A DNA stretch of 64,000 nt, from positions 1,828,338-1,892,337 of the forward strand of contig JAJEKV010000110.1 in the NCBI GenBank assembly GCA_021234155.1. Reading direction: 5' to 3'. The notes beneath the pieces are model-generated. The model saw nothing but the letters and a program-made list of their open reading frames with translations, searched no databases and had not been told where the DNA came from. A program made the position numbers and the translations under genes. Of the stretch, positions 21,934 to 32,639 are shown in pieces. Position 1 is the stretch's first letter; each line of letters opens with the position of its first letter. This DNA comes from Isoetes taiwanensis. Taxonomy: Eukaryota > Streptophyta > Lycopodiopsida > Isoetales > Isoetaceae.

Positions 21934-23490
21934 ATGTATGGATCCGCTTATGACATAGAGGGAGGCCATCTTCGGTCTAGGGCTCGGTCGCGCCACCCAC
22001 CCCTCGTGTCGATCTCGTCCAGTTCCCGCCTCAAAGCGTGCAAACATTGCTCACAACCTCGGTCCCCTCATCACTATCGGGAGCCTTATCGGCTCAACCT
22101 TCTCAACCGTACTTTCATACCCCGAACATGCCTACATCCATCATTCTTGGGCCATACGCCTTTTCCTTCGCGAACCATCATCTCCCGAGGGTGGGCACCG
22201 GACTATCCACATGTCTCCTTTGCGCCTGCCCGGGAATATCCTTTCCCTACGTTTCCCCATCGCTCTTCCTGTTTACAACCTTACGGATCTCAAAACCAAT
22301 GCTCGGCTACCGGTTTCTCAACCGCATGATCACCCCTTCATCGTGGTCCGTCGGGCACAATGCCAAATCCACCTCAACCTCAATATCCTCACTATCCCCG
22401 TTCTCAGATGCGACCAAAGACTTTCACATCTACCTTTCGGACTGGAACCGACTTATCCCACCTTTGGCAACACGAAGGCAAACCGCTAGACCAAAGTGCT
22501 CAAAGCCCCATGGAAGAATTTGAGGCTCTAGCTGTCCTCAATGGGCACGCGCAACCTCAACTGAAATTTCACATCTTTTTTCCACCACACTGCGGTGGTC
22601 TCTCCTCATCAATGGCTCATGTCCAACAAAAGCCATTGGAAACAAGACTGGTCCGAAATGCGACCGCTTTTTCTCTCATTACGGGACCACGGATGATGAT
22701 CAACTTCATCTCAAGCAACTCAATGAACTTCAACAAGAGCCCACTGAGTCTCCGCAGGGATTTTTTGGATCGACTTCACATTCTCGCTAAGCAAGCTCAA
22801 GGAGTACCCTACACGAGCCGATTTTGGTCCGGTTTCTCCAAGGACTTCCTCCCGCTATTCGACTCATGATCGAATACTGCGTCCAAAAACTTTGAGCAGG
22901 CTATCGACCTTTGTCAATCACTCGTCAATGTTTCCCCCCCGAGGCGTGGCTCTTCAAGAGCTCCCGTTCATTCCACCGTCATGGTTCCACAAAGCGGCTG
23001 TTCTCAGCCTCCACACGCTAATCCCAGTATAAGTCAAATCTGGTGCCATATTTGCAAATATCAAGGCCATTTGGCCAATGAGTGCAACTCCACCAATGGC
23101 CCGCCTCATTGCAAGCGATGCAACATGTGCAATCATGCCGCGGAAGAGTGCACTTTTCGCACTCATCCCACACCGTTCCGCAACAAAATGGTTTATCAAG
23201 TGCAAACCACACCTCGGCCCACAATCGCACTATCGGCCACCTCTTCAAGGTGTGCGGTCCACGCAACTCTATCGACAGCGGGACCAACCACGGGATCCAA
23301 CCAACGACCTCCTTTTGATCCTTCTAAAGCTCGGTGTTATCATCATCACGAATGGGGTCATACCACCACGGCGTGTCCTCAACTTCCACGTGTTCGTGCG
23401 GCTTCACGGTACCAATCAGACCACATCGGTCCGCCTCACGGCTTACCAACTCGGCTAGCTAATGGCAAACAAGGCATGACCGGTTCTTAA
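21934..23490 (+). pseudogene. gag region with zinc knuckles, frame-broken
   Basis: Several short frames together resemble a gypsy Gag. Around 22600-22790, in mixed frames, there is a retrotransposon-gag-like core (SHWKQDW, FFSHYGTTDDDQLHLKQ). The clearest part is the frame 22981-23490, with CHICKYQGHLANEC, a perfect CX2CX4HX4C knuckle, followed by more Cys/His pairs (HCKRCNMCNHAAEEC). A degenerate knuckle, CYHHHEWGHTTTAC, has His in place of the second Cys. Gag packages the element RNA. The proline- and serine-rich frames upstream (21934-22523) overlap each other, and I cannot say which is used. Confidence 0.65.
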
Positions 23491-23656
23491 GAAGCCCCAA
23501 GAGCGCCTCGGCAATCACGCTTATCAACCAGCTCAAACAAATCAACCTCATTTGGATCAACAAGCCCAAGAGGAAATTTTTCGTGCACTCAATCCTCCCA
23601 GACAACCACAAATTGGGTTGGTCTAGTTTTCACGCCGCACCAAGGCATCACGTCCC

Positions 23657-24574
23657 TTGACTATTATTCAGAAGGACACGCAACCTGCCTTTGCAGTTGA
23701 CACCCTTCCTCATGAGGACGAAAAAAAGGTTCACTTTGCACCTGACTTAGAAAAGCTCATGCCAAATGTCATGCCCAAAGTTCGCCAAAGCATTTTGAAT
23801 CTCATGCAAGCTGCTGAAGGCCGCACATTGGCAAATGTTCATGCCACCACTAGAGCTCAACAAAGACAAGATACACCTTCAACATCTCAACCTCCACGCT
23901 CTCAGACATATCCCAATATTGCAGCCGAGGTTGACTTACTCAAAGAAGTTGCTGCTTCCCTGCCACGCACTCCCGCACCAGTGGAACCAGCAGATCCTTT
24001 TTCTCATGTACCTCTCGAACTCCAAGAGGAGCTTGCCAAGATCAAAATTCCTTTAAGCTTGGCTACCATTTTAAAACTCTGTCCTGCTCTCAAGGACCAG
24101 TTACCACTCCCAACTGTTTTAGTTGGGGCTGTGGCTACCTCTACACCCACGGTCCATGCAACGGTGGGAAATCAGCAAGTCAACCATGTTCAAATCGATG
24201 GAGGTAGTGCAGTCAATCTCATCACGGATAAACTCCGCAAACAAATGGGCATCACACAACTCTTTCGTGCCCCATATGACATCAAATTGGCTAATGGCCA
24301 TATCACGAGACCTCAAGGCGTCACACCTATTCTTCACATCAACATTGGTGATCTCCGCTTTCCCATGGAATTTGGAGTTTGGAAAGCTGGCGAAGATCCA
24401 GGTGACTATGAAATGCTGGTGGGAAGACCCTTTCTCCGCCAGGCAAAGAGTATCCATTACTGGGCCACGGACCAGTTAGTCATCACGAGATGGTCATCTC
24501 AATGCCACCATGGACTTGCAAACAAGGCGGGGATCATTTCCGTTGACAATGCACGGAACCCTCTCTCGCATTAA
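23657..24574 (+). CDS. gypsy aspartic protease region (305 aa open frame)
   Basis: This is one of the few long clean frames in the element. The N-terminal half is a polar linker with PxxP stretches. From about residue 165 the retropepsin-like fold appears: VQIDGGSAVNLITDKLRKQ holds the catalytic Asp in the D-G-G-S form common in plant gag-asp proteases (not D-T-G). It is followed by IKLANGHITRPQGV and MLVGRPFLRQAKSIHYWATD, the second conserved block. The enzyme cuts the polyprotein. RT follows after roughly 0.4 kb of poorly conserved sequence with stops, which may contain read errors. Confidence 0.75.
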   Translation: MTIIQKDTQPAFAVDTLPHEDEKKVHFAPDLEKLMPNVMPKVRQSILNLMQAAEGRTLANVHATTRAQQRQDTPSTSQPPRSQTYPNIAAEVDLLKEVAASLPRTPAPVEPADPFSHVPLELQEELAKIKIPLSLATILKLCPALKDQLPLPTVLVGAVATSTPTVHATVGNQQVNHVQIDGGSAVNLITDKLRKQMGITQLFRAPYDIKLANGHITRPQGVTPILHINIGDLRFPMEFGVWKAGEDPGDYEMLVGRPFLRQAKSIHYWATDQLVITRWSSQCHHGLANKAGIISVDNARNPLSH

Positions 24575-25008
24575 TCGATTCAAGACGCCGTAATATTTAT
24601 CAAGTTCAGGCTACCCTGGCGCCGCCTCTGGTCATCCTACCCGAATATCGATCCTTGGGGCGAAATGACTCTTGATCGGGACCAGTTGGTGCTGCCTTGC
24701 TTGACCCCTACCGCTCCTTGCAATCGAATCCAACGAGTTGATCACTTTTCAGATGTCGACACTCCAAAGAACTCCTCGCTGATGTACACGCAGTCATGAA
24801 GCAACCATCGCTAGATGACACCGAAAGCAACCTCTCTTTTTCACCACGCAAAAGTGCCACGATCCGGTTATGCTCCAACCTCCCCGCACACATTGTCCAG
24901 ATAATCGAAGTCATACCCCATATTCAGACTCAAGTCGAGATTGTGGATGTTGGCAACAATCAACTTTGCCCGCATTGCCGCAAACCTTAGGCTCCTTATC
25001 GTGTGGCG

Positions 25009-26500
25009 GGCCCAATACTGTTCAAAAAAATTCAAACACATTTTTAGCTCGAGTTACAAAGATCTTCGGGAATCAACAAAAGCTTGGGGAACTCACCATT
25101 CCTACCAAATCTGATGCACGACAAGGTAGCAACGACAAGATGTGCTCAACCCTAATTATCGTGGATCGCGTCAAGGCGGAAATTGACAAACTCCTTGCTG
25201 CAGTTTGATCTATGAGGTCAAACATTCGAATGGGTGAGCCCTATCGTCATTGCCCTTAAGCACAATGGTAAGATCCGCGTCTGTAGACTATCTAAACTCA
25301 ATCAGGCCATTGAGGCGTGATCATTTTCCACTTCCCTTCACGCACCTGCCGAAGAAGTGGGCTGGACATGAGATGTACTCCTTTATGGATGGTTTCTCGG
25401 CTACAATCGATCTCCATCAAAGAATCTGATCAACTCAAGACCACTTTCACCACCCCCGCGGGGCACTTTTGCCTACAAGGTGGTTCCTTTTGGATTATCC
25501 AACTCTCCTTCAACATTTCAACGCATCATGCTCTCGTTTTTCATGATTTCATGAAGGAAAACCCTTCTTGCAAATTTTTCAAGATGACTTCTCGCCTCTG
25601 ATTCCATGGTGACCATTTGGATAAATTGGAACTCGCCTTCCGAAATGTGCCGAGTCGGCATTAGTCTCAATCCGAGAAATGCACCTTTTGCGCCACTTCA
25701 GTGTGTTCCGTTAGGCCATGTTGTCACAAAGCAGGAATCACCAATCGATCCCGCCAAAATCGGGATTGTGTGCTCAAAGCTCAAGCACCAGCCAATATCA
25801 AAGAGACACGCTCTTTCCGGGAAAGGTCAATTATTACTCCACCTTCATACTGGGATCGCAGCCATTGCAGATCCCATTCATAAACTCACGGTGATTTAAT
25901 CCACTGGCTTGGAATTCCCAAAGGAAGTCGCTTCCAACAAACGGTGAAGCTTTTGCTTACTCGTGCACCGGTTCTTGTTCCTCCTCAATGGGACAAGCCC
26001 TTTCACGCTCATGTCGATGTCTCCGGCGTTTGCTATTGAGCTGTTCTTTCTCAAGAATATGATGCGCATTAATCGATAAACCAAATCGCTACGCCCGGCC
26101 AGAAAACTCACCCCCGGCTGAGCGCAACTATTCTGCCACAGAGCATGAAGCTTTGGGTCTCATTTTCTGTGTCCAACGCTTCCGTCACTACCTTTTGGGC
26201 AGTCAAATCAAGTTCTTTGTGGACCACCAAGCACTCCTTTATTTGATCAACAAGTCCACGCCCACGGGCCGCATTGCTCGTTGGGTCCTTCTTCTCCAAG
26301 AATTTGCTCCTTTTGAAATTGTTCATAAGGCCGGCAAATCTCATGTAGTCCCGGATTATCTTTCACGCATCCACACAGATGATCCCTCAACTGGAGTCTC
26401 AGACGCCTTTCCCCGATGCTGCTCTTTTTTAGTCACGGCAACACCACATTGGTTCCATGATTTTCAGCAAGTACCTCCTCACGGTGCTCTTCCACCGTAA
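25009..26500 (+). pseudogene. gypsy reverse transcriptase and RNase H, frame-broken
   Basis: RT blocks are spread over three frames: IRVC...LSKLNQA (about 25270), DHFPLPFTHLP (25318), SFMDGF and GYN (25380-25405), GTFAYKVVPFGLSNSPSTFQ (25460-25520), and a catalytic FQDDFS in the frame crossing 25577-25595. The thumb region follows (ISLNPRNAPFAPLQC, DPAKIGIVCSKLK, IAAIADPIHKLT) up to 25890. RNase H is clean in 26153-26500: CVQRFRHYLLGSQIKFFVDH, QALLYLINKS, GRIARWVLLLQEF, AGKSHVVPDYLSRI. A stop near 25318 and others break the frame as written. Confidence 0.8.
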
Positions 26501-26539
26501 GACGAGACGCCTCTCTCTCGCCAAGCGACAATCCCGTCA

Positions 26540-27732
26540 GCCATCAATTTCTTCGAGAGGTCCCGGACTACACCATGGTTGCGGGACATCTCTACAAAAG
26601 GGTAAGGACACCATCCTTCGACGCCGTGTTCTACCTCATGAAGTTCCGACATTGTTCGAGAAGCTCATCAAGGGCTCTGCGGTGGTCATTTTCATGGTGA
26701 CACCACAAGACGCAAAATTCTTCTTGCGGGTATTATTGGCCCACGCTCTTCAAAGATGCTCATCACGCCCAAGACGCGGTGACGCTTTGCCGGCCGGGTG
26801 GGACGCCCCACGGCCCGTGACGCTCTTCCCTTGACGCCGGTCGCCACGCCACTTCCCTTCAGCAAATGGGGAATGGACTTTGTGGGACCTATAGACCCTC
26901 CTGCGCGGCACACTCGTGCCCGATACATTCTGGTTCTCACTGACTACGCCACCAAATGGGCGGAAGCTTGTGCACTTCCAGACAACACTGCTGCAAGCAC
27001 AGCCAGAGTCCTCTATCAACAAATCATCACAGCGATTTGCTGTCTTACCGGAGCTGGTCATTGACCGTGGTGTTCATTTCATCAATCATACTATCAAAGA
27101 GTCGATTTAATTATCTCCTGATACATCATCACAAGAGCACACCTTACTATCCTCAAGGCAATGGGTTGGCAGAAAGCACCAACAAAACTCTGGTCACCAT
27201 TCTCAAGAAAATTTGTGACGCTTCCCGCACAGATTGGCAGACAAAACTTCCTACTGTTCTTTGGGCCTACAATACTTGTTTCAAGATTGCTACGGGTCAC
27301 ACTCCTTTTAAATTGGTTTATGGTGGGGGAAGCTCTCATGCCCTTTGAATTCATCCTTCCAACACTCGCTTTCAACTAGCTATCGCTCATAATCCACGGT
27401 TTGCTCTCAAAGAACGGGTCTATCAATTAGAATAGTTGGATGAACTTCGCAGGATGCTTATATTCGTGTTCTTCATGGACAACAGCTTGCAAAAATCTTT
27501 ACATGACAAACGTTTGAAGACAAAAACATTCAAACAAGGAGATTTGGTTCTTCTTTATGATTCCGTGTACAAAAATTTTCGGGTAAACTCAAGTTTCGTT
27601 GGTTTGGCCCTTATCAAATTGTTCAAGTGGTTAGACCAAGTGTTTTCCAACTCATTTGAATTAGATGGCACTCCATTACCTACATTAGTTAATGGTTTTC
27701 GCCTCAAAGCATTTCAGCACAACGTAAAGTGA
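26540..27732 (+). pseudogene. gypsy integrase, frame-broken
   Basis: The zinc-binding region is blurred around 26560-26760 (AGHLYKR). The core starts in the frame 26798-27064: PFSKWGMDFVGPIDPP (first catalytic Asp), ILVLTDYATKWAEACAL (second Asp). It continues in another frame with VIDRGVHFIN, then STPYYPQGNGLAESTNKTL holding the catalytic Glu, LPTVLWAYNTC and HTPFKLVYGG (to 27348). The C-terminal part is 27436-27732 (LKTKTFKQGDLVLLYDS, LVNGFRLKAFQHN). I see no chromodomain. At least three frame changes separate these pieces. Confidence 0.8.
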
Positions 27733-28313
27733 ACATTCCAACACCGAGACAAACACCACGTAAAAGTGACTAGAAAGGCGTAGATTATATTATAGTGGAG
27801 ATTTTTACAAAAAATGGGCGCAGCCCGCCCATTTTCCGCTTATGGGCACTGCCCTATATACAAAAACGGGCTCGAGCCCTATCTACTAAGTCCTAAGAGG
27901 AAAAACCCTCTACTCCGGGTTCGAGCAGAGGTGATGCGAGGAGATGGTAGAGGTTACGCCCGGATCCCAAATAAGGTGCAGAACCACCTCCATCCCGCTG
28001 GTCTTCGGGTCGGGATGTTCAGCCATCCCGCACACCAGCCGCCCATGCGAATGCCACGGTTGTGGCGGCCAGAGATCCGCATAATTCATCTTACAAGTGA
28101 TCCACTCGGCCACCGGCATGGAGCAATCTTCTTTCGCCGCCAGCAGCCATACCGAAGCGCCATCCAATGCCTTCGCTTTCTATCGGTTCGCCTTATATAG
28201 CCAATCGAGGACCTCCTTGTCGACGTGGACCAATCACACAAATCGCTAACGTGTTTGCAATGCAAGGCTGTTTCTAAAAGGAGAATCTGTTCTCCCCGCC
28301 AAGATATCTAGCA
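27733..28313 (+). other. Spacer after integrase
   Basis: Non-coding spacer inside the gypsy element. It begins with a short inverted-looking GC segment (gggcgcagcccgccc near 27814). I see no convincing coding or regulatory signal. Confidence 0.4.
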
Positions 28314-31300
28314 ATGGTACCTTCTCGACACATTCCTTTTAATGATATCCCACTTCGAAGTTGCCAAAGATTGAATGCCATTCCTTCTTTCCACGCCCGT
28401 CGAACATTAATGGATGTCCTTTGCCATCCGTCACATCCGGATCTTTCTTTCACGCCTCATCCTCACCGCTCATTGCTTCTCCCTTTACGTTTTTGGGGAC
28501 TTAGCCAAATTTTTGCCTCTCAATCCCCTTCTTCGCATCTTTTGACACCGGCATCATCAACGGTTCCTGTTTCGACTCTTCATACCTCTTCACCTCCGGC
28601 CAGCGCCCTAAAACAAATCTTTTTTCGTTCCTCTCGCCTTCATCCCTCGTGCTTTCGACTTTTCGTCTTCCGCCTTTGGCATCTCTTCTCGCTCGCAAAT
28701 CATTCCCATGGCTGCCCCAAGATTTTCTACACTTCAAGCTCTCGCTCCCAAGGATCCGCTCTTTTTGCATCGATATCCTTCTTGGCGCCCACTTTCCGTG
28801 AAGCCCTTGTTGGCCCTTAATAAAGAAGTCGCTGAACGACACCAGCTTTTCTGAATTTTCTCAAATGGAACTTCCGCTCCAAATCACGCCCGATTGCAGC
28901 AATTCATCGCCAATATTGTTAACAGTACCGCATGGGTACACCATCGTGGTCGATGGCACCACTATTTCATTGACTCAACACTTGATTTCTGAGGTATTTC
29001 ATATTCCCTTGCACACTCCTTGTGTATCATGGTGCGCTATACGGGATATTGATGTCACAGAGTTTGGCGACCCGCTTATCACGCCAATGTCCATCGCCCG
29101 ACCAATATCGACAAGCCTCATGAGACCTTTGTGAAATTTTTGTGGCGCAAATTCCGGGGTATTCTATCAAGAACACCCATATCAATAAGCCTTTCTATAA
29201 CCTGGTCCATCGCTACACACCCAAGCACCACATAGATTGGCCCCAAATGATGTTCTATCGTCTTCTCCAAGAAATGGACCGCCGGGGTACCACTTCCATT
29301 TTTGAAGTTTCGTGGGGAGGGCACTTTCAAGCCCTCATCCGTCATTACTTCCCTCCCACACCACCAAATTCTCATACTTCCACTTTCTCGCTCCCTTCCG
29401 GTCAATCACCAAGTTGGCACATCACGCCCATCTTCCCCTCGGTCATGACCCACAGTCCACACTCATGTCACTTTGTCTCTTCCTCCGCTACACCATCCAC
29501 TTCACATCATTTTTCCCAAACCTCCCACACCGTGCAACAGCCCGGTTCCACCACCACAACACCCTCGGCAATTGTTGTATCAAGATCGCCAGGATGCTCA
29601 AGCTCTTTGCACTTAAGTTCTGAGAATCCCAAGACGCTCTTATGAGCGGGTTCAACCGCACTCGAGGCCTCCGATGCAAGACACCAAGACCTTCAAGCCG
29701 CGAATCGCCCAAGTTGCCACTTTGGAGGCCAAACTTCAAGACAAGCATGAAGCTCTCCTACAGGCTCATGCGGATCTCAAGAGTACACAAGCTCAAGTCA
29801 GCCAACTTGCAGATCAGCAGGCTCAGCTCCAGACAGAAATTCAGACTCTATTGGAGCACAACAAGTCCAAAAGCCGCTCTCCCGAAAAGTACCAAGGACT
29901 AAGATATTGCTAAACTCAATGCCTTGTACTGAATCGTGTGAAAATTTCAGCACTCAAGTTCAAAATCTTTTCAGCCGGGACGCCAAGTCGCCTCCTTGAC
30001 GGCTCGGCTTTCTACATTGCACCTCTCGACTCACCTCTCTTCAAGATCACTACGAGGTGCGTAAAATGTAAAAATACTCGATGACGCTGGAGATTGCCGC
30101 TTCGCCTCAATACACCGGGAAATCTTCCTCCCAGTCAATCCTTCTCGAACGGGTCCGTGACCGACCACGCCTCCTCCTCGAAAAAGGAAAATAGGATCCG
30201 TGATCTCGAACAACACCGCTAAAGAAGCTATTCGGATCTGGCCGATGAGGCTCAAGCCAAACTTGACCTTGAGACTTCAATTCTTCATTGCATGCGGTAG
30301 ACTTCCCAGCTCCCTCCCCGCTATCATGATTATGTGGTTGCTCGACGCCACCTCTTCCTTTCAAAGTGGCACGCTAAATTGATGGCCCTGTGGATATCCC
30401 ATCGAAAGCAAAGGCTGATTTTTCTCGGATTTGGCCGAACTCTCCATTGAAGACAAAGGGTTGTGTTGTGCCCTTGTTGTCTTTGATCTCATACACCGCG
30501 GCCGATCCGGACTTTCTCACTTTCCGCGTGGTTCAGCCCATGGCTTATATCTTTCATGATTTCTATCCGGGTGATACACAGTGAAAACTTTTGGCAATGG
30601 GCCACGCCAGCCTTTTTCGTGGTGACCCCATCAGCAATGGGTGCTTCGGGATAACAATCCATATCTTGCGGATCCCGCCGGACCAAAACTTTTCATCAGG
30701 GAATACATGCCCGAAGCTTGCCAATCATTTATCTCTCCGGGCAAGCGGAAGGGCCGCAACAAATTAGGAAGTATCTCGGGACATCCCAAGATCTTCCCTA
30801 TGCCCAAGTCTATATGCAAACACCTCGCTGGTTACAATCGCCATGTGCTCTTTTGGATAGCAAGACGGCCCCTACCGGATGGGATAGCCCTCCCCGCCAA
30901 CTCTCACTCTTCTCGCTTCTTTGGGATCGCTGGTGTCGCACTTGATCCGGATCTTGTCGGATCAATTCAGTGGAGATCTTCAAGAACCCACGCCCACGGG
31001 CATGGTCCCTTCTCCCTATGCTTCCCTCGGGAGTACCTCCACGCCCTGTGTTCCCGACTTCGATTGGCCTTCCTTTTTGGACCAAGGTCATGGATGGTCA
31101 TGCAGGCGGACACCACCTCAGATCTCGACCGGATCTCCTGGGATCCACGCTTTGTTCGGGCCGACATCACATTGGGAAGAAGGTGCTACCTCGACAACAC
31201 CACCAATTGGATCTACATTACTAATGAGCGTGGTTGGCAAGCGCCCGCGGATGCGCTTCATGGTTTCAACACCTTCTTGCGTAACGCCTCCACCTCACCT

Positions 31301-31483
31301 CGATCCTTACGTCCATCTTCAAGCTGGATTTTTTATGCCCTCAAATGCATTTTGCTAAGCTCAGAATCGGTAAATCGGCGGCGTCCCATTTTTCATCGCA
31401 ATCCAAATGGCCGGTGCCTTTGGCCTTGGGGACTGTCTCCTCATGGAGTGTCGGTACATTTCTTTGACGCCACGCGCACTTGA
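28314..31483 (+). other. Additional ORF region between integrase and 3' LTR, frame-broken, unknown protein
   Basis: Three kilobases with coding-like pieces, all on the element's sense strand: 28314-28820, 28865-29134 (VPHGYTIVVDGTTISLTQHL, VFHIPLHTPCVSW), 29142-29645 (YNLVHRYTPKHHIDWPQMMF), a coiled-coil segment at 29674-29913 (VATLEAKLQDKHEALLQAHA, then heptad-like AQVSQLADQQAQLQTEIQ), and 30641-31483. The 28865-29300 part recalls the putative plant transposon protein domain that some plant gypsy elements carry downstream of integrase. That match is tentative. Frames change often, so no single product can be given. Confidence 0.45.
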
Positions 31484-31683
31484 AGACATGGTACGCTCTC
31501 GCGTTTTTGATTGATCTTGATCCCGCCCTTTGGCCAAAACACACCTCAAGCTCTTCAATCACGCCAAGATCTCATCGCCAGTACCATAATGGGGCCCGTC
31601 CTCACTCCCTGTGAGGATCACTTTCAGATCGATGGCTTCCCCGCCCTCAAACGCTTCCTCCTTTTCTTCACTCGAAAGTGTCG

Positions 31684-31695
31684 TTTGGTGGGGAG
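31684..31695 (+). other. Polypurine tract of the gypsy element
   Basis: A purine-rich run, ggtggggag after tt, lies directly before the TGTTAG start of the 3' LTR. This is where plus-strand DNA synthesis starts in LTR elements. Confidence 0.7.
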
Positions 31696-32282
31696 TGTTA
31701 GTCCTGCGGCCTCCCGGTACAGGACTATTCATGCATACGCCGCAGACCAGGTCAAGCTCAAAGATCCTCGATCCAACCACGGGTCGACATCCAAGCCTCC
31801 ACGTAAGACTAAGCAAAGAAGCCACGCATCAAAGCCTTTGGTCACAACAAGAGGCGCCCGCCGGACAAGTGACGGCTCACACCGCCGTCGGCGGCCACAC
31901 AAGGATTCTAGGCACTTCAAGAGGCACCGCCAACATTCCTCAAGAATCGGGCCTCCTTCCGTGAGTCGGCACCGAGATCAGTCGAGTGTCTATATTGGGC
32001 CCAAGGCCATTGTACTATATATATGAGTAGAGTTAGCTCATAAGTTTTTAGATGAGTTTTGAGTCTTGTCTCCTTTCAGTTTTCTCTCTATTGCGAGAGC
32101 TCATGTATTTTCATCATTGATATCAAGGAAGCTTATCATCTTTCTCTCATTTGTTCTGTTCTCTTCTTTTTCTTCTCTTTCAGCAAATCCCGCGTGACAT
32201 AGTCCCCCGGACTCTCCTGTTAGATCCACGGGTCCTCACAGAGGGCTGTCTTCCAGGAGTTCCCGAACCCAGACCCCAAACA
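31696..32282 (+). repeat. 3' LTR of the complete gypsy element
   Basis: 587 bp. It is almost the same as the 5' LTR except for clusters of changes at CAG/CTG positions, for example ctgtgcctcctgg against ctgcggcctcccgg. It is followed by the CTATC target duplication. Confidence 0.92.
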
Positions 32283-32639
32283 CTATCCATGCAGGAAGAA
32301 GCCCCTCCCCTGCATGATTCAAAAGGAAGAGAAAGGAAATTGCTGAGATGAAGAAGAAATGCCATTTTGAGAAGCTGAAGAAGACTTCTGCTATAAAAAA
32401 CTAAACCAGAGGTCCAAAACTGTATGCAACATGAGAATCTCGATCCCACGGAGTGGATCAATTCGCATATTCGAAATTGGCATTAAAGAATGGATGTTCA
32501 CATCAAATAACCTGATTATTGGCAGGCCATCAAGGTTCAAATTGAGAAGAGCTGAGATCCAATGGTAATCAATTCATTCAGCTGAGGTAGACCAGAATCA
32601 TTTCTTAGGGAGATAATGTATTGGAGGGAATTGATGGTC

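Larger units (their letters stand above)
21213..32282 (+). mobile_element. Complete Ty3/gypsy LTR retrotransposon, 11.07 kb, with CTATC target duplication
   Basis: LTRs at 21213-21798 and 31696-32282 start TGTTAGTCCTG and end CCCCAAACA. The five bases before the left LTR (21208-21212) and after the right LTR (32283-32287) are both CTATC, so the element is structurally complete. The order of coding regions is gag with zinc knuckles, protease, RT, RNase H, integrase: the Ty3/gypsy order. Between integrase and the 3' LTR lies about 3.9 kb more, including a possible additional ORF region. A purine-rich tract abuts the 3' LTR. No methionine-tRNA primer site follows the 5' LTR; the bases there read gcatgcgctgccg. 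The coding frames are much broken, although the LTRs agree closely outside CAG/CTG positions. Confidence 0.93.

Noticed and set aside
21934-22523. Overlapping frames 21934-22329 and 22038-22523 as separate small genes
   Set aside because: They lie in the gag region of the LTR element and overlap in different frames. They are parts or shadows of gag.
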